27,469 nt of DNA from a virus. This document shows, one piece after another, positions 20,034 to 27,469 of this stretch. Where the stretch lies: positions 1 to 27,469 of the IMG/VR virus record IMGVR_UViG_3300032213_001650. One strand, given 5' to 3'. The number at the start of each line of letters is the position of its first letter. Position 1 is the stretch's first letter. Below the pieces are notes generated by a model that made no database searches, was not told where the DNA came from, and was given only the letters and a program-made list of their open reading frames with translations. A program made the position numbers and the translations under genes.

Positions 20034-20926
20034 TTGCCCCAACCGTTACCCCATAAGTCCACGTGTAGTCGTGGACTGTAATAGTACCCCTTGCTACAAG
20101 CCCAGTCTGCAACCCGAACACGATTTTGTGCATAAGGAGTAACAACACCACCCTGTGGCATAACATAAACAACACCAGTAAAGCCACCTGCACGGAATTC
20201 CTTAACAGCACGTTCTACTTCTGCAAAGTGTTCCGTTGTTTCAACTACAAACTTCAAATAGGTTGTGCCTAGTTCTTGATAAGAAGCAACAATATCTGGA
20301 CAGATTGCTTCTTCCCACTTCTCTCCGCTTGCGCTTAGTTTTGCACTGACACTAAATGTAAGGTTATTAGGAGTACGTTTTTTACCTTCGCTGTTTAGTG
20401 TACTGTTTAATGTCCAGTTAAGCAGATACTGTCTGAATTTGGGTTGTAACTCTTGTGTGCCGTTTGTTTCAAATGTAAGATTTTGTAAATCCTTCATGCT
20501 ATCGTGTGCCAGCAATTCTTCGTATGTACGTTGCCAACCTAACAACGGCTCTCCGCCGGTGATAACCAAGTGTACGTCATTGCCATTGTCTTGCACCCAT
20601 CGGTGATTGGGTGTCAGGGCTAGCATTTGATCTACTAGCTTATCGGTATCAATAGTTGGACTTAGATCTTTAAAGTCTGGATGCCAACTGGCATAGCTGT
20701 CACATCCGGTATTGACCAATGGCAAGTCTTCAAACTTTGCAAAAGGTTGGATCATGGTGTGTGTTGCCGCAATGTCTGTGGCTTCGTGGCTCAGTTCGCC
20801 AGGCGGCATACCAAAGCCGGCACACTTAAAGTTACACCCAAATGTGCGTAAAAACACACTGGGTACACCAACAAAGCGACCTTCGCCTTGTGCCGAATAA
20901 AATAGTTCTGATACTTTTAATTTCAT
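20030..20926 (-). CDS. queE: QueE-like 7-carboxy-7-deazaguanine synthase, variant Cys motif
   Basis: A 298-residue radical SAM enzyme of the QueE type, which contracts 6-carboxytetrahydropterin to 7-carboxy-7-deazaguanine for preQ0. The N-terminus has the QueE signature YSAQGEGRFVGVPSVFLR (10-27), and GGEPLLG lies at 124-130. The cluster motif is altered: CNFKC (C31, C35) is followed by AGFGMPPGE, not by the usual close third Cys, and the next Cys is C75 in TGCDSYASW. From memory this pattern occurs in phage QueE relatives, so it is not sequencing damage. The C-terminus HVDLWGNGWGK is QueE-like. Its promoter is almost at the ATG (see 20932-20961). Confidence 0.9.
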   Translation of the reverse strand: MKLKVSELFYSAQGEGRFVGVPSVFLRTFGCNFKCAGFGMPPGELSHEATDIAATHTMIQPFAKFEDLPLVNTGCDSYASWHPDFKDLSPTIDTDKLVDQMLALTPNHRWVQDNGNDVHLVITGGEPLLGWQRTYEELLAHDSMKDLQNLTFETNGTQELQPKFRQYLLNWTLNSTLNSEGKKRTPNNLTFSVSAKLSASGEKWEEAICPDIVASYQELGTTYLKFVVETTEHFAEVERAVKEFRAGGFTGVVYVMPQGGVVTPYAQNRVRVADWACSKGYYYSPRLHVDLWGNGWGK

Positions 20927-20931
20927 GTACT

Positions 20932-20961
20932 ATTATACAATAACTAGTCAGGATTTGTCAA
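20932..20961 (-). promoter_or_regulatory. Sigma70 promoter of queE, possibly leaderless
   Basis: TTGACA (20961-20956), an 18-bp spacer, and TATAAT (20937-20932), both perfect. The queE ATG begins 6 nt after the -10 box, where transcription should start, and no Shine-Dalgarno sequence fits. The -35 box overlaps the end of the upstream epimerase gene. Confidence 0.7.
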
Positions 20962-21859
20962 CTAAATTTTTAATAATTCGTTTGACACCTTGCTCAAATG
21001 ACATTGGTTTATAATCAGCCATGACCGATTTCAATTTAGTAATGTCGGGTCTCCTTGTTGCAGTACTGCCTGCCATTCCTGGGGTAGTGCTCCAATCTGG
21101 ATCTTTGTGCCCTAACTCTTGAGCAATGACTTTTACTGCATCCATGATGGTGATTTCTCTATCATTGCCAATGTTAAACAATTGGTTAACTTGTGTTTCG
21201 GCGCAAAAGATGCTGGCTCGAACAGCGTCTTCTACATGGCAAAAACTGCGTGTCTCTTCTGGACCAACCACTTGAAATACACCATTTTGTATCTTGGCAA
21301 TTTGATCTGCTAAGAAATGCCCGGCTTTAGAGTTATCACCATACACATTAAAGTAACGAATCATCACATAAGGCAAGGGTGAATTGACCAAGTAATTTTC
21401 TGCACAGATCTTGGGCAGTCGATAACTCCATCTAGCATTATGGATATTGTTGATTGTGATATCTGTGTGCTCGGCCACTGGACTAACAGGATCGTCACTG
21501 ACTACTTCACTGCTGGAAGCATACACTAGTTTCTTTAACTGTTTGTTCATGCCGGCAAACTCAAACACATTGAAGTCGCCAACCATGTTGTTCCATAACA
21601 CTTGGTTTGGACGCTCGTAAAAGTTTTTAGTTCCGTTGATTGCACCATAGTGATAGATGTAATCAAAGTCCACGGGCAGGTCTGCATAGGCCACATCACC
21701 GGCAGTCAAGTCTACATCAATGAACTTGTCGCAAGGCGGAATAGTTGAGCTACGACTATGGTTATCCATTGCCCATACTACATTTTTTTTATTGTTTTTA
21801 AGTTGGCGGCAGATTTCTGTGCCCAACAAGCCGCTGGCACCAGTTACTAATATTTTCAT
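20948..21859 (-). CDS. NAD-dependent sugar epimerase/dehydratase
   Basis: A 303-residue extended SDR of the nucleotide-sugar type. The NAD-binding TGASGLLG is at 6-13. YASSSEVV (113-120) contributes the catalytic Ser region, and Y146-x-x-x-K150 (SYRLPK) is the catalytic pair. RYFNVYG and RSFCHVEDAVRA (about 215-226) are typical of UDP-glucose 4-epimerase and dTDP-glucose 4,6-dehydratase relatives. The precise reaction is not determined. It overlaps the upstream UDP-sugar dehydrogenase gene by 4 nt and belongs to the sugar operon. Confidence 0.88.
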   Translation of the reverse strand: MKILVTGASGLLGTEICRQLKNNKKNVVWAMDNHSRSSTIPPCDKFIDVDLTAGDVAYADLPVDFDYIYHYGAINGTKNFYERPNQVLWNNMVGDFNVFEFAGMNKQLKKLVYASSSEVVSDDPVSPVAEHTDITINNIHNARWSYRLPKICAENYLVNSPLPYVMIRYFNVYGDNSKAGHFLADQIAKIQNGVFQVVGPEETRSFCHVEDAVRASIFCAETQVNQLFNIGNDREITIMDAVKVIAQELGHKDPDWSTTPGMAGSTATRRPDITKLKSVMADYKPMSFEQGVKRIIKNLVDKS

Positions 21860-22629
21860 TTGATAAATTTCTCGTTGTCGTCGATTACACTTTGAATCAG
21901 TTTAAAGTCAAGACCTAGCGTTTTAATTAAATTGTTCCAGGCACTGGTATCTTTGGGCAGGCAATGTCCGCCGTAACCGCGTGTGTTTTTATTGGCCATC
22001 AAGTATGCAGGGTTGATACAATCACGTTGTGTAATTGCATTGTACACATTCATATAGTTGGCATCTAATTTTTGACATACTTCGTATGTGACATTGGCAA
22101 AGGTCACTTGCATGGCATGGTGAACATTGTTAAAGTACTTGACAATTTCTGCTTCTGTAGGTTTAACGCATGCCACATGTTTGGGATAGAACCCATGAAT
22201 CTTCTTAATCAATTCAAAATCTTCTTCACGGTGACTACCAATGATCAACAAATCATGATTGTGAATAAAGTCTGCTAGTGCAGTCTTTGCACGTAGAAAC
22301 TCCGGTACACTACAGATTTTCATACGTGGATACTCTGCACTGAGCCGTTCGCTTGTGCCAGGCACCACTGTACTTTTAACTGCAATCAATCCTTTGTAGT
22401 TTAACCCATCTAGCTCATTGATTACATTTTCTACAATACTGGTATCGCAATCGCCATTGGCTGCTTGGTTAGTTGGCACACTGACGAACACGCAGTCAGC
22501 GTCGATTACATCCATGATGGTGGATCCTTCGTATGCAGGATCAAAGAAACACATGTTGTGTCCCAAATACTCTAAACCTTCGTACACTGCTTTGCCCACA
22601 GTGCCTTTGCCAATAATACCTACATTCAT
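21856..22629 (-). CDS. Short UDP-glucose/GDP-mannose dehydrogenase-like protein
   Basis: A 257-residue protein with the NAD-binding N-domain (GIIGKGTVG, 4-12) and the central helical domain, including SVPEFLRAKTAL (107-118), EIVKYFNN (161-168) and the catalytic Cys motif GYGGHCLPKD (C223). It ends shortly after, so the C-terminal UDP-binding domain of full-length enzymes (about 390-450 aa) is absent. It oxidises a nucleotide sugar to a uronic acid if active. The TGAATG junction couples it to the upstream cupin gene. Confidence 0.85.
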   Translation of the reverse strand: MNVGIIGKGTVGKAVYEGLEYLGHNMCFFDPAYEGSTIMDVIDADCVFVSVPTNQAANGDCDTSIVENVINELDGLNYKGLIAVKSTVVPGTSERLSAEYPRMKICSVPEFLRAKTALADFIHNHDLLIIGSHREEDFELIKKIHGFYPKHVACVKPTEAEIVKYFNNVHHAMQVTFANVTYEVCQKLDANYMNVYNAITQRDCINPAYLMANKNTRGYGGHCLPKDTSAWNNLIKTLGLDFKLIQSVIDDNEKFIK

Positions 22630-23042
22630 TTGTCATCTCCTGGAATAATTGAATCTACTCGATACGTGTCAGTTTCATAGTCTTCGCCACCACGTGGGCC
22701 TTCTGCAAAGGCAATAAATGTACAACCATCCACTGTGGTTTTCATGGCATGAATTTCATTTGGCGGGCTAATGATAAAGTCGCCTTTTCTTGCCAGGAAT
22801 TCAGTGGGAGTTCCGTCACTGTCTACGGGCTTGCTGTAATATACCATGCTGCCTGTTAGCACATAGGTGTATTGAGTGGTGTGTTTGTGATAGTGATTGC
22901 CACGTACTGCACCGGCTGCATTGGTAATCAAGCAAGCGTGGTTCATGCCTGCTTTGTAAAAAATGTCAGTAATAGTGCCGCGATCGTCAGTAAACGTGCC
23001 TAGTCCTGATTCGTTGTTGTTGTAAATGTTGTATTGTTTCAT
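22626..23042 (-). CDS. Cupin-fold protein, sugar isomerase/epimerase-like
   Basis: The start is the ATG at 23042 overlapping the methyltransferase stop (ATGA), giving 138 residues; a longer frame to 23111 is only open reading. A cupin core is visible: GNHYHKHTTQYTYVLTGSM (about 52-70), with His residues in the usual metal or substrate positions, then GDFIISPPNEIHAM (about 88-101). It resembles the WxcM/FdtA type or dTDP-sugar 3,4-isomerase cupins, or a WbtX-like protein. It lies within the nucleotide-sugar operon, and its exact reaction is unknown. Confidence 0.75.
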   Translation of the reverse strand: MKQYNIYNNNESGLGTFTDDRGTITDIFYKAGMNHACLITNAAGAVRGNHYHKHTTQYTYVLTGSMVYYSKPVDSDGTPTEFLARKGDFIISPPNEIHAMKTTVDGCTFIAFAEGPRGGEDYETDTYRVDSIIPGDDK

Positions 23043-24271
23043 TGTGATATAAACCTTGTATTGGGATTGATGCGTAATAATGCTTGCTTTAGACCTTCGC
23101 CAATGTTCCAACTTAAAATTAGAGCATATGGATTAGGATACTTTGCGAATTCATTATCATCCAGGATTGGTATACGGCTAAGAGGAGTATACTTACCTTG
23201 CTTGTGTTCACTGGCATCAGTGATACAATGCAAGTGTGTTTTATTCAGTCCATGCCACGCAAGCCATGTATTTGCTTTGGCGGCAGCACCTACGCCAATG
23301 ACAACAGCGTCGGGCTCTTCGTTGAGTATTTGATAAAATTTAGCCAACCATGCGTTGCGTTGTTGTTCAAACTTCTTTTGAAGACCCACATAGAAGCCAG
23401 GATCAAACAAGCCGGCAGTGGTTTCTGTGTGAATAGCATTTGACACTTTTTCTAGCACACCTGCACCTGTGGTTTTCCTTGCTACCACACGTAGACTGCC
23501 GCCGTGATAATCAACTACATCATAGTCGACAATTTCTAATCCGGCAATTGCCAACAAGTTGTGTAGGCTCTTGATTGTAAAATAACTGATATGCTCGTGG
23601 TACACCATGTCTGTGAAGCGTCCGCTACGGACCATTTCAAGCCAGTAAGGTACTTCAAACACAAATATGCCGTCCTTGTCCAATAAAAAACTCACAGCGT
23701 GTGCAAACTCCACAGGATCGTTAGCATGGTTAAACACATTGTTGGCAATGACAACTGAGGCACGGCCATATTTGGGAACAACATCATATGCAACATTGGG
23801 ATGAAATAATGCCTGTAGTGCATCGACTCCTTGTGCTTTGGCCAATTCACACATTGCACTGCTTGAATCAATGCCCAGCGTGGTTGTTGATTCTTTGTTG
23901 AATTGTTTGATCAAGTATGCATCGTTACTACCAATTTCAACCACAAGACCCGCAGTATTATATTTTGATTTGATAGTTGTGGCAAACTCGTCCCAGTGAT
24001 TTCTTGCTGTCTTTGAGTTGCTGGACGTGTAACTGTAACTGTACAAGTTATATCTTGCTTCAGCATTGCTGACATAGCCTAATTGCAACATGCCCGAGTT
24101 GGGATTCAAATGAACTTGTAATGGGAACACTGGCTCGCTTAGATTTAATTGATCCCGGGATACAAATGTATCTGCGTAGGCGTGTTGTCCAAAATCTAAT
24201 ACCTTGGTCACCGGTTCTACGGTGATTAGACATGTGTCTAACTGTCTGCTGTGTGTTATGTCTGTGGTCAT
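23039..24271 (-). CDS. Sugar C-methyltransferase-like SAM methyltransferase
   Basis: A 410-residue protein matching the three-part TylC3/NDP-hexose C-methyltransferase layout. An N-terminal domain (about 1-60, VTKVLDFGQHAYADTFVS) aligns with the Zn-binding domain of that family but has only Cys14. The central SAM domain has VVEIGSNDAYLI (about 109-120) and YHEHISYFT (about 224-232), and the C-terminal domain has VIGVGAAAKANTW (about 323-335) and LSWNIGEGLKQAL. The YHEHISYFT motif is highly diagnostic. The missing Zn cysteines are notable. It is coupled by ATGA overlaps to its neighbours. Confidence 0.88.
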   Translation of the reverse strand: MTTDITHSRQLDTCLITVEPVTKVLDFGQHAYADTFVSRDQLNLSEPVFPLQVHLNPNSGMLQLGYVSNAEARYNLYSYSYTSSNSKTARNHWDEFATTIKSKYNTAGLVVEIGSNDAYLIKQFNKESTTTLGIDSSSAMCELAKAQGVDALQALFHPNVAYDVVPKYGRASVVIANNVFNHANDPVEFAHAVSFLLDKDGIFVFEVPYWLEMVRSGRFTDMVYHEHISYFTIKSLHNLLAIAGLEIVDYDVVDYHGGSLRVVARKTTGAGVLEKVSNAIHTETTAGLFDPGFYVGLQKKFEQQRNAWLAKFYQILNEEPDAVVIGVGAAAKANTWLAWHGLNKTHLHCITDASEHKQGKYTPLSRIPILDDNEFAKYPNPYALILSWNIGEGLKQALLRINPNTRFISQ

Positions 24272-25089
24272 TGTGGAAGTTTAAATTGTGCTGTTTGATT
24301 GTTTGGATCGTTGGATTTCATAATTGCCCATGGATCAATTTTTCCTGCGGCAGCCGAGTCCCAATGGGAGGTGTCGATATTTTTAGATCTCATATACTTG
24401 GCCAGTTTGCCAACATCAACCAGCCGATTATGTATAACATACTTGTTATGGAAGTCTTCGGGATTTTTTGGATTGCCTTCAAAATACTTTTTCTTTTTGG
24501 CATTTTCATCTGCATTATTACCAGTTAAATCATGACGGTCGTGTGTGACATCTACTTCAATGATTTTCATTATGTCTAACAAGTAAGCCATCTGACTAAC
24601 TTCGGCATCAATCAATTGATGCTTGCTAAGATAACCTGTTAGCTCTGGCCACTCTGCTGGTATGATAGGAAATATGCTATAAGGATGTTCGTTGTGCGTG
24701 TGTACTTTTAACAACTTAAACTCGCCAGTGCATTCTATAATACGCTGATCCCATGCTTGGGTTGACATGATAGCATCGTCACACCACACAAACAACCAAT
24801 CGGCGTTGGCCTGTGTGGCAAGTGTATTAAAGTAACGATTAAGTGCTCCGTAACCCAGTGGTTCAAATTCAAGTGCTGTGTATGTTACATCTTGTTCGTC
24901 TAGCCGGGGTTGAATTGCGTTAACAAAATGTTCACGTCCAATTTCATCATTACTGTCGATTCCAAATATAAACTGTATTTGACTCAAGTCAGCGGCATTG
25001 TCCAGCAGGCTAAACACACTGCGACTCAGCGCATCTGTACGTTTATGTGTGGGAAGTAGTACGGCTATTTTAAATTCACGATTTGTCAT
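24268..25089 (-). CDS. Glycosyltransferase-like protein (GT-A type)
   Basis: A 273-residue protein. IAVLLPTHKRTDALSRSVFS (8-27) is the typical nucleotide-sugar-binding opening of GT2-type enzymes. VWCDDAIMS at 101-109 gives a candidate DxD-type metal motif (D104, D105). The C-terminal half is charged and not diagnostic. It overlaps the SDR gene upstream by 14 nt and the C-methyltransferase gene by 4 nt. The acceptor may be a phage glycan, host surface or modified DNA; the sequence does not tell. Confidence 0.72.
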   Translation of the reverse strand: MTNREFKIAVLLPTHKRTDALSRSVFSLLDNAADLSQIQFIFGIDSNDEIGREHFVNAIQPRLDEQDVTYTALEFEPLGYGALNRYFNTLATQANADWLFVWCDDAIMSTQAWDQRIIECTGEFKLLKVHTHNEHPYSIFPIIPAEWPELTGYLSKHQLIDAEVSQMAYLLDIMKIIEVDVTHDRHDLTGNNADENAKKKKYFEGNPKNPEDFHNKYVIHNRLVDVGKLAKYMRSKNIDTSHWDSAAAGKIDPWAIMKSNDPNNQTAQFKLPQ

Positions 25090-25696
25090 GGGGAGTTATT
25101 GTGATTTGTTCTAGCCTGTATTTAATAGCAGTCGCAATGGCCTCGGCAATATCTGCAGGCTCTAATACAGGCCCATTGGCATAGAGTTCTTCAATTTCAT
25201 CTGGGGTTTTTGCCCCTTGATAATTTTGATTTAGCATATTACTGCGTATTTTTCCTGGCCTGATTTCCGTGATAAGCATGCTAGGGTACTGCTTTCGCAC
25301 AGTATTCATACTGTAATGCAATGCGGATTTGGCAGCGGTGTAAAATATGTTGTATACAATTGGATCATCAATGTTACTGCTGGTAACATAAATGAAATGT
25401 CCTGTGGGACGTTGTTGTACATATTGCTTGGCCAATAGTAATGCACCAGTGAAGTTTACATCAACTTGATTTTTTTGATTTTGCCACGTGTTATCTTGCC
25501 AACCCCGGAACGCACCAACGTTTGCACCTGCACAGTTTATAACAATGTCGTATTGAGATAAATCCAATTGATCTATTGCTTCAAAATTGGATAAATCTAA
25601 TTCATCTCGAGGCGGCGCCGTGATGCGGTATTGATCAAACAGTTCGACACACGCTTGACCAACACCAGAACTACCACCGGTTACGAATACGTTCAC
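25076..25696 (-). CDS. Short-chain dehydrogenase/reductase
   Basis: A 206-residue classical SDR beginning with GTG, which overlaps the queD stop (GTGA). Cofactor motif TGGSSGVG (6-13), NCAG (54-57), a Ser in VTSS (about 104-107) and Y119-x-x-x-K123 (FYTAAKSA) are all present. The enzyme is likely active on an alcohol or ketone with NAD(P). Its position between queD and the glycosyltransferase gene suggests a sugar or pterin substrate, but this is inference. Confidence 0.88.
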   Translation of the reverse strand: MNVFVTGGSSGVGQACVELFDQYRITAPPRDELDLSNFEAIDQLDLSQYDIVINCAGANVGAFRGWQDNTWQNQKNQVDVNFTGALLLAKQYVQQRPTGHFIYVTSSNIDDPIVYNIFYTAAKSALHYSMNTVRKQYPSMLITEIRPGKIRSNMLNQNYQGAKTPDEIEELYANGPVLEPADIAEAIATAIKYRLEQITITPHDKS

Positions 25697-26199
25697 GCAA
25701 ACAAGTCCTCATTCCACTCACGGTGACCTTCTCTGAAAGCCATATTGCTCTGTGTCTCTCGCACTTCTACACGATAGCACCACAACCGTGCCGCTTCGCC
25801 TGGTCCCCACATCTCTGGAATATAAACACCATTTACATATTTGTAAAGCATATCGCTAAGACCCTCGCAACCTAACCTAGGCAGTACCACCACTTTAGCC
25901 ATTTTCTTTTCTACTAAAAGATTGTATGTGGCCATTTCTGGATCGTCTGCTGAGACAATAAGTGTGTGGTCAAACTGATCTTCCAAAGTTTTCTTGAGTT
26001 CTTTAAGTCCACCGTAGTCGGCAGCCCAGTTACGAACATCTAAGTCGTTTGTGCCAAAGTAAAACTTCATACTGAATGAATATCCATGTATTAAATTACA
26101 ATGACTGTCTGCCCTCCACTGTCTATACGCACACGGAAATGCGTCGTGGTACTCTTTGGTTGAGGTGTATTTGTAAACTACGGGATTTAATGTTGTCAT
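25693..26199 (-). CDS. queD: QueD-like 6-carboxytetrahydropterin synthase
   Basis: A 168-residue protein of the QueD/PTPS family. It keeps the catalytic-Cys region SHCNLIHGYSF (C34, H38), the DYGGLKELK segment (about 61-69), FDHTLIV (about 75-81) and the terminal VEVRET (Glu) segment. The zinc site differs: the family's first His (FxAAH) is Tyr25 here (FPCAYRQW), and the HGH is HGY (Y40). His33 may compensate. The enzyme would turn dihydroneopterin triphosphate (from FolE) into 6-carboxytetrahydropterin. AGGAG precedes the ATG, with an extended -10 promoter upstream. Confidence 0.82.
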   Translation of the reverse strand: MTTLNPVVYKYTSTKEYHDAFPCAYRQWRADSHCNLIHGYSFSMKFYFGTNDLDVRNWAADYGGLKELKKTLEDQFDHTLIVSADDPEMATYNLLVEKKMAKVVVLPRLGCEGLSDMLYKYVNGVYIPEMWGPGEAARLWCYRVEVRETQSNMAFREGHREWNEDLFA

Positions 26200-26217
26200 G
26201 CTGTTTCTCCTATGTTA

Positions 26218-26226
26218 ATTATAGCA
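26218..26226 (-). promoter_or_regulatory. Extended -10 promoter of queD
   Basis: TGCTATAAT, an extended -10 with a perfect TATAAT, 18 nt before the queD ATG. The same 9-mer precedes tRNA-Ala. No clear -35 box is seen. AATAAATA near 26276-26286 could be an additional late-like element. Confidence 0.5.
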
Positions 26227-26289
26227 TAGGCGGCAGAGTTTGTATACCGGGATGAACGCCGAAGGCCGGTTAAAAGAATATTTATTGCG

Positions 26290-26694
26290 TTACGCATCAG
26301 GATGTTTATAACTACCTGTGCGGTAATTACCTTGCCCTGGAATGGTGTTACGAACACCACCAATGGGATCTACTACATCTCCAGTTCTTCGTGGAATCAA
26401 ATGCACATGTGGCCAAGCTACAGTCTGTCCGGCAGCGGCACCATAGTTAAGACCCACATTAAATCCATCCCACTTGCCTGAGTCAACTTGTTCTTGTCCG
26501 TGGTGGATTGCATCTTGCATGGCATCCATCAGTACACTTACTGTGTTGTATTTAGGTACAAACAACAAGTGTCCTGGTGTCACAGGATAGATATCCTCAA
26601 ACACCTGTACATGGAAATCTTCTCGCACCAGTTCTGTCCACGGTGCTAGTTGTTTGTTAATTTCTGGACCAAGTCCTGGAATAATTTCTTTCAT
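26290..26694 (-). CDS. HIT-family protein
   Basis: A 134-residue histidine-triad protein (nucleotide hydrolase or transferase). The DIYPVTPGHLLFVPK segment (34-48) and AAAGQTVAWPHVHLIPRR (86-103) define the family. The usual H-x-H-x-H is W-P-H-V-H (W94, H96, H98): the first His is Trp, while the nucleophilic middle His is kept. Family enzymes act on dinucleoside polyphosphates or AMP conjugates. AAAGGA precedes the ATG. It lies between the ferredoxin and queD. Confidence 0.88.
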   Translation of the reverse strand: MKEIIPGLGPEINKQLAPWTELVREDFHVQVFEDIYPVTPGHLLFVPKYNTVSVLMDAMQDAIHHGQEQVDSGKWDGFNVGLNYGAAAGQTVAWPHVHLIPRRTGDVVDPIGGVRNTIPGQGNYRTGSYKHPDA

Positions 26695-26702
26695 TGGGTC
26701 CT

Positions 26703-27032
26703 TTAATTTCCGCGATCTAAGTGTTGTAGTTTATCGGGCACATTAGTCCATTTCTCGTGATCGGGCAATGGGTCTTTGCGTTTGGTAATGGCAGGCCATT
26801 TTTTTGCCAGTTCAGCATTGATATCTACAAACACTCGTTGCGTTTCCGGAACATCCTCTTCAGCATAAATTGCATTTACCGGACATTCTGGAACACACAC
26901 GGCACAGTCAATACATTCGTCAGGGTCGATTGCTAGAAAATTTGGGCCTTCTACAAAGCAATCTACAGGACATACTTCGACACAGTCTGTGTGTTTGCAT
27001 AAAATGCAGTCGTCAGTTACTACATAGGTCAT
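26703..27032 (-). CDS. fdxA: 7Fe ferredoxin (FdxA/FdI type)
   Basis: A 109-residue ferredoxin very close to Azotobacter FdI in pattern. With the initiator Met counted, C9, C17 and C50 match the [3Fe-4S] ligands, and C21, C40, C43 and C46 match the [4Fe-4S] ligands. [19 protein letters not shown] (38-56) and the DPLPDHEKW tail are typical. It could donate electrons to the radical SAM enzymes in the window; partnership is inferred. Its ATG overlaps the folE stop. Full-length ferredoxins of this type are normally cellular, so the gene was probably acquired from a host. Confidence 0.95.
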   Translation of the reverse strand: MTYVVTDDCILCKHTDCVEVCPVDCFVEGPNFLAIDPDECIDCAVCVPECPVNAIYAEEDVPETQRVFVDINAELAKKWPAITKRKDPLPDHEKWTNVPDKLQHLDRGN

Positions 27033-27469
27033 CTTGGAGCAAAGTCCTGTTGTAATTTAATATTGTCAAAGAATTCTTTCTTTGTACTTTGGTCCGTGTT
27101 GAACGCACCCTTGAGTACTGTGGTCTGTGTAAGACTACTGTGTGCCATAATGCCGCGATTTTCACAGCATCCATGTACAGCCTGAATGTAAACACCCACA
27201 TCCGTAGCATCTGTGGCTCGCATTATTTCTCGGGCAATGTCGTTAGCAAGTTCTTCTTGTAGTGTGCCACGACGAGCACACCACTGAGCAATACGAGTGT
27301 ACTTGCTAAGGCCAATGAGCTTTTGAGCGGCAATAATCCCGATATAAGCAACGCCACTGACAGGTTGGTGGTGATGACTGCACATACTGCGAAGCTCACT
27401 ACGCACCACAAGCATTCCTTCATATCGATCCGTTGAGTCATTTGGGAAAGCGGTTGCATCTGGTTCTGG
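27029..27469 (-). CDS. folE: GTP cyclohydrolase I, N-terminus beyond the window
   Basis: The frame is open to the right edge, so the true start lies outside the window. The visible 146 residues hold the C-terminal catalytic half. MCSHHHQP gives the Zn ligands Cys and His (of the CEHH motif), and HGCCENRG holds the third Zn-ligand Cys with its RG partner. [16 protein letters not shown] (KxxR) binds substrate. It converts GTP to 7,8-dihydroneopterin triphosphate, feeding QueD here (or folate). It overlaps the ferredoxin gene by 4 nt. Confidence 0.93.
   Translation of the reverse strand, partial: PEPDATAFPNDSTDRYEGMLVVRSELRSMCSHHHQPVSGVAYIGIIAAQKLIGLSKYTRIAQWCARRGTLQEELANDIAREIMRATDATDVGVYIQAVHGCCENRGIMAHSSLTQTTVLKGAFNTDQSTKKEFFDNIKLQQDFAPR

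Noticed and set aside
1-27469. CRISPR array or integrase/attachment site
   Set aside because: No regularly spaced direct repeats, and no integrase or recombinase gene; the repeated T-arm sequences belong to tRNAs.

Overview
The window reads as part of the genome of a large lytic-type dsDNA phage, most like the T4-like myoviruses. The phage markers are a T4-type RNase H/FEN nuclease, a MazG-like nucleotide pyrophosphatase, a run of short translationally coupled phage-type ORFs (14875-18672), a dense tRNA array, and several TATAAATA-like sequences resembling T4 late promoters just upstream of genes. No structural, terminase or polymerase genes are present here. The host is probably a proteobacterium. 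A Bug/TctC-type periplasmic binding protein, an Azotobacter-like 7Fe ferredoxin and a boxA-like rRNA-leader motif would fit a beta- or alphaproteobacterial host, but this is inference.

Region 1 (1-9600) is an RNA-rich array read mainly from the minus strand. It holds a circularly permuted two-piece tmRNA at the left edge and 21 tRNA genes, all with encoded CCA. These include an initiator-type tRNA-Met and two tRNAs with unusual predicted anticodons, Ser(ACT) and a long-variable-arm tRNA with TAT. Several intervening stretches are not tRNAs but fold as strong nested helices. The largest (about 6780-7237) lies behind two near-perfect sigma70 promoters arranged as a duplicated module with a 5' GNRA hairpin and a boxA-like element. 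Protein genes are scattered through the array: a B12-type radical SAM enzyme, an FkbM-like methyltransferase, a YkuK-like nuclease and several small proteins on the minus strand, and an Fe(II)/2OG-type oxygenase and a glycosyltransferase-like protein on the plus strand.

Region 2 (9550-14880) holds a compact candidate small-RNA unit with a perfect sigma70 promoter, an overlapping late-like promoter and a perfect terminator. It also holds a TctC-like solute-binding protein, a PP-loop ATPase, a TauD-like protein with an altered iron-binding motif and a second B12/radical SAM enzyme.

Region 3 (14875-27469) is a long minus-strand block. Reading leftwards from the right edge, it encodes FolE (partial), 7Fe ferredoxin, a HIT protein, a QueD-like protein, an SDR, a glycosyltransferase, a C-methyltransferase-like protein, a cupin, a short UDP-sugar dehydrogenase, an NAD-dependent epimerase, QueE, S-adenosylmethionine synthetase, and then small phage genes, an SGNH-like protein, RNase H/FEN and MazG. 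FolE, QueD and QueE are three steps of the preQ0 (7-deazaguanine) pathway; QueC and a DNA transglycosylase are not seen in this window. MetK and ferredoxin could support the three radical SAM enzymes and the methyltransferases. The sugar genes suggest synthesis of a modified nucleotide sugar for a glycan or a hypermodified base; this last point is inference.
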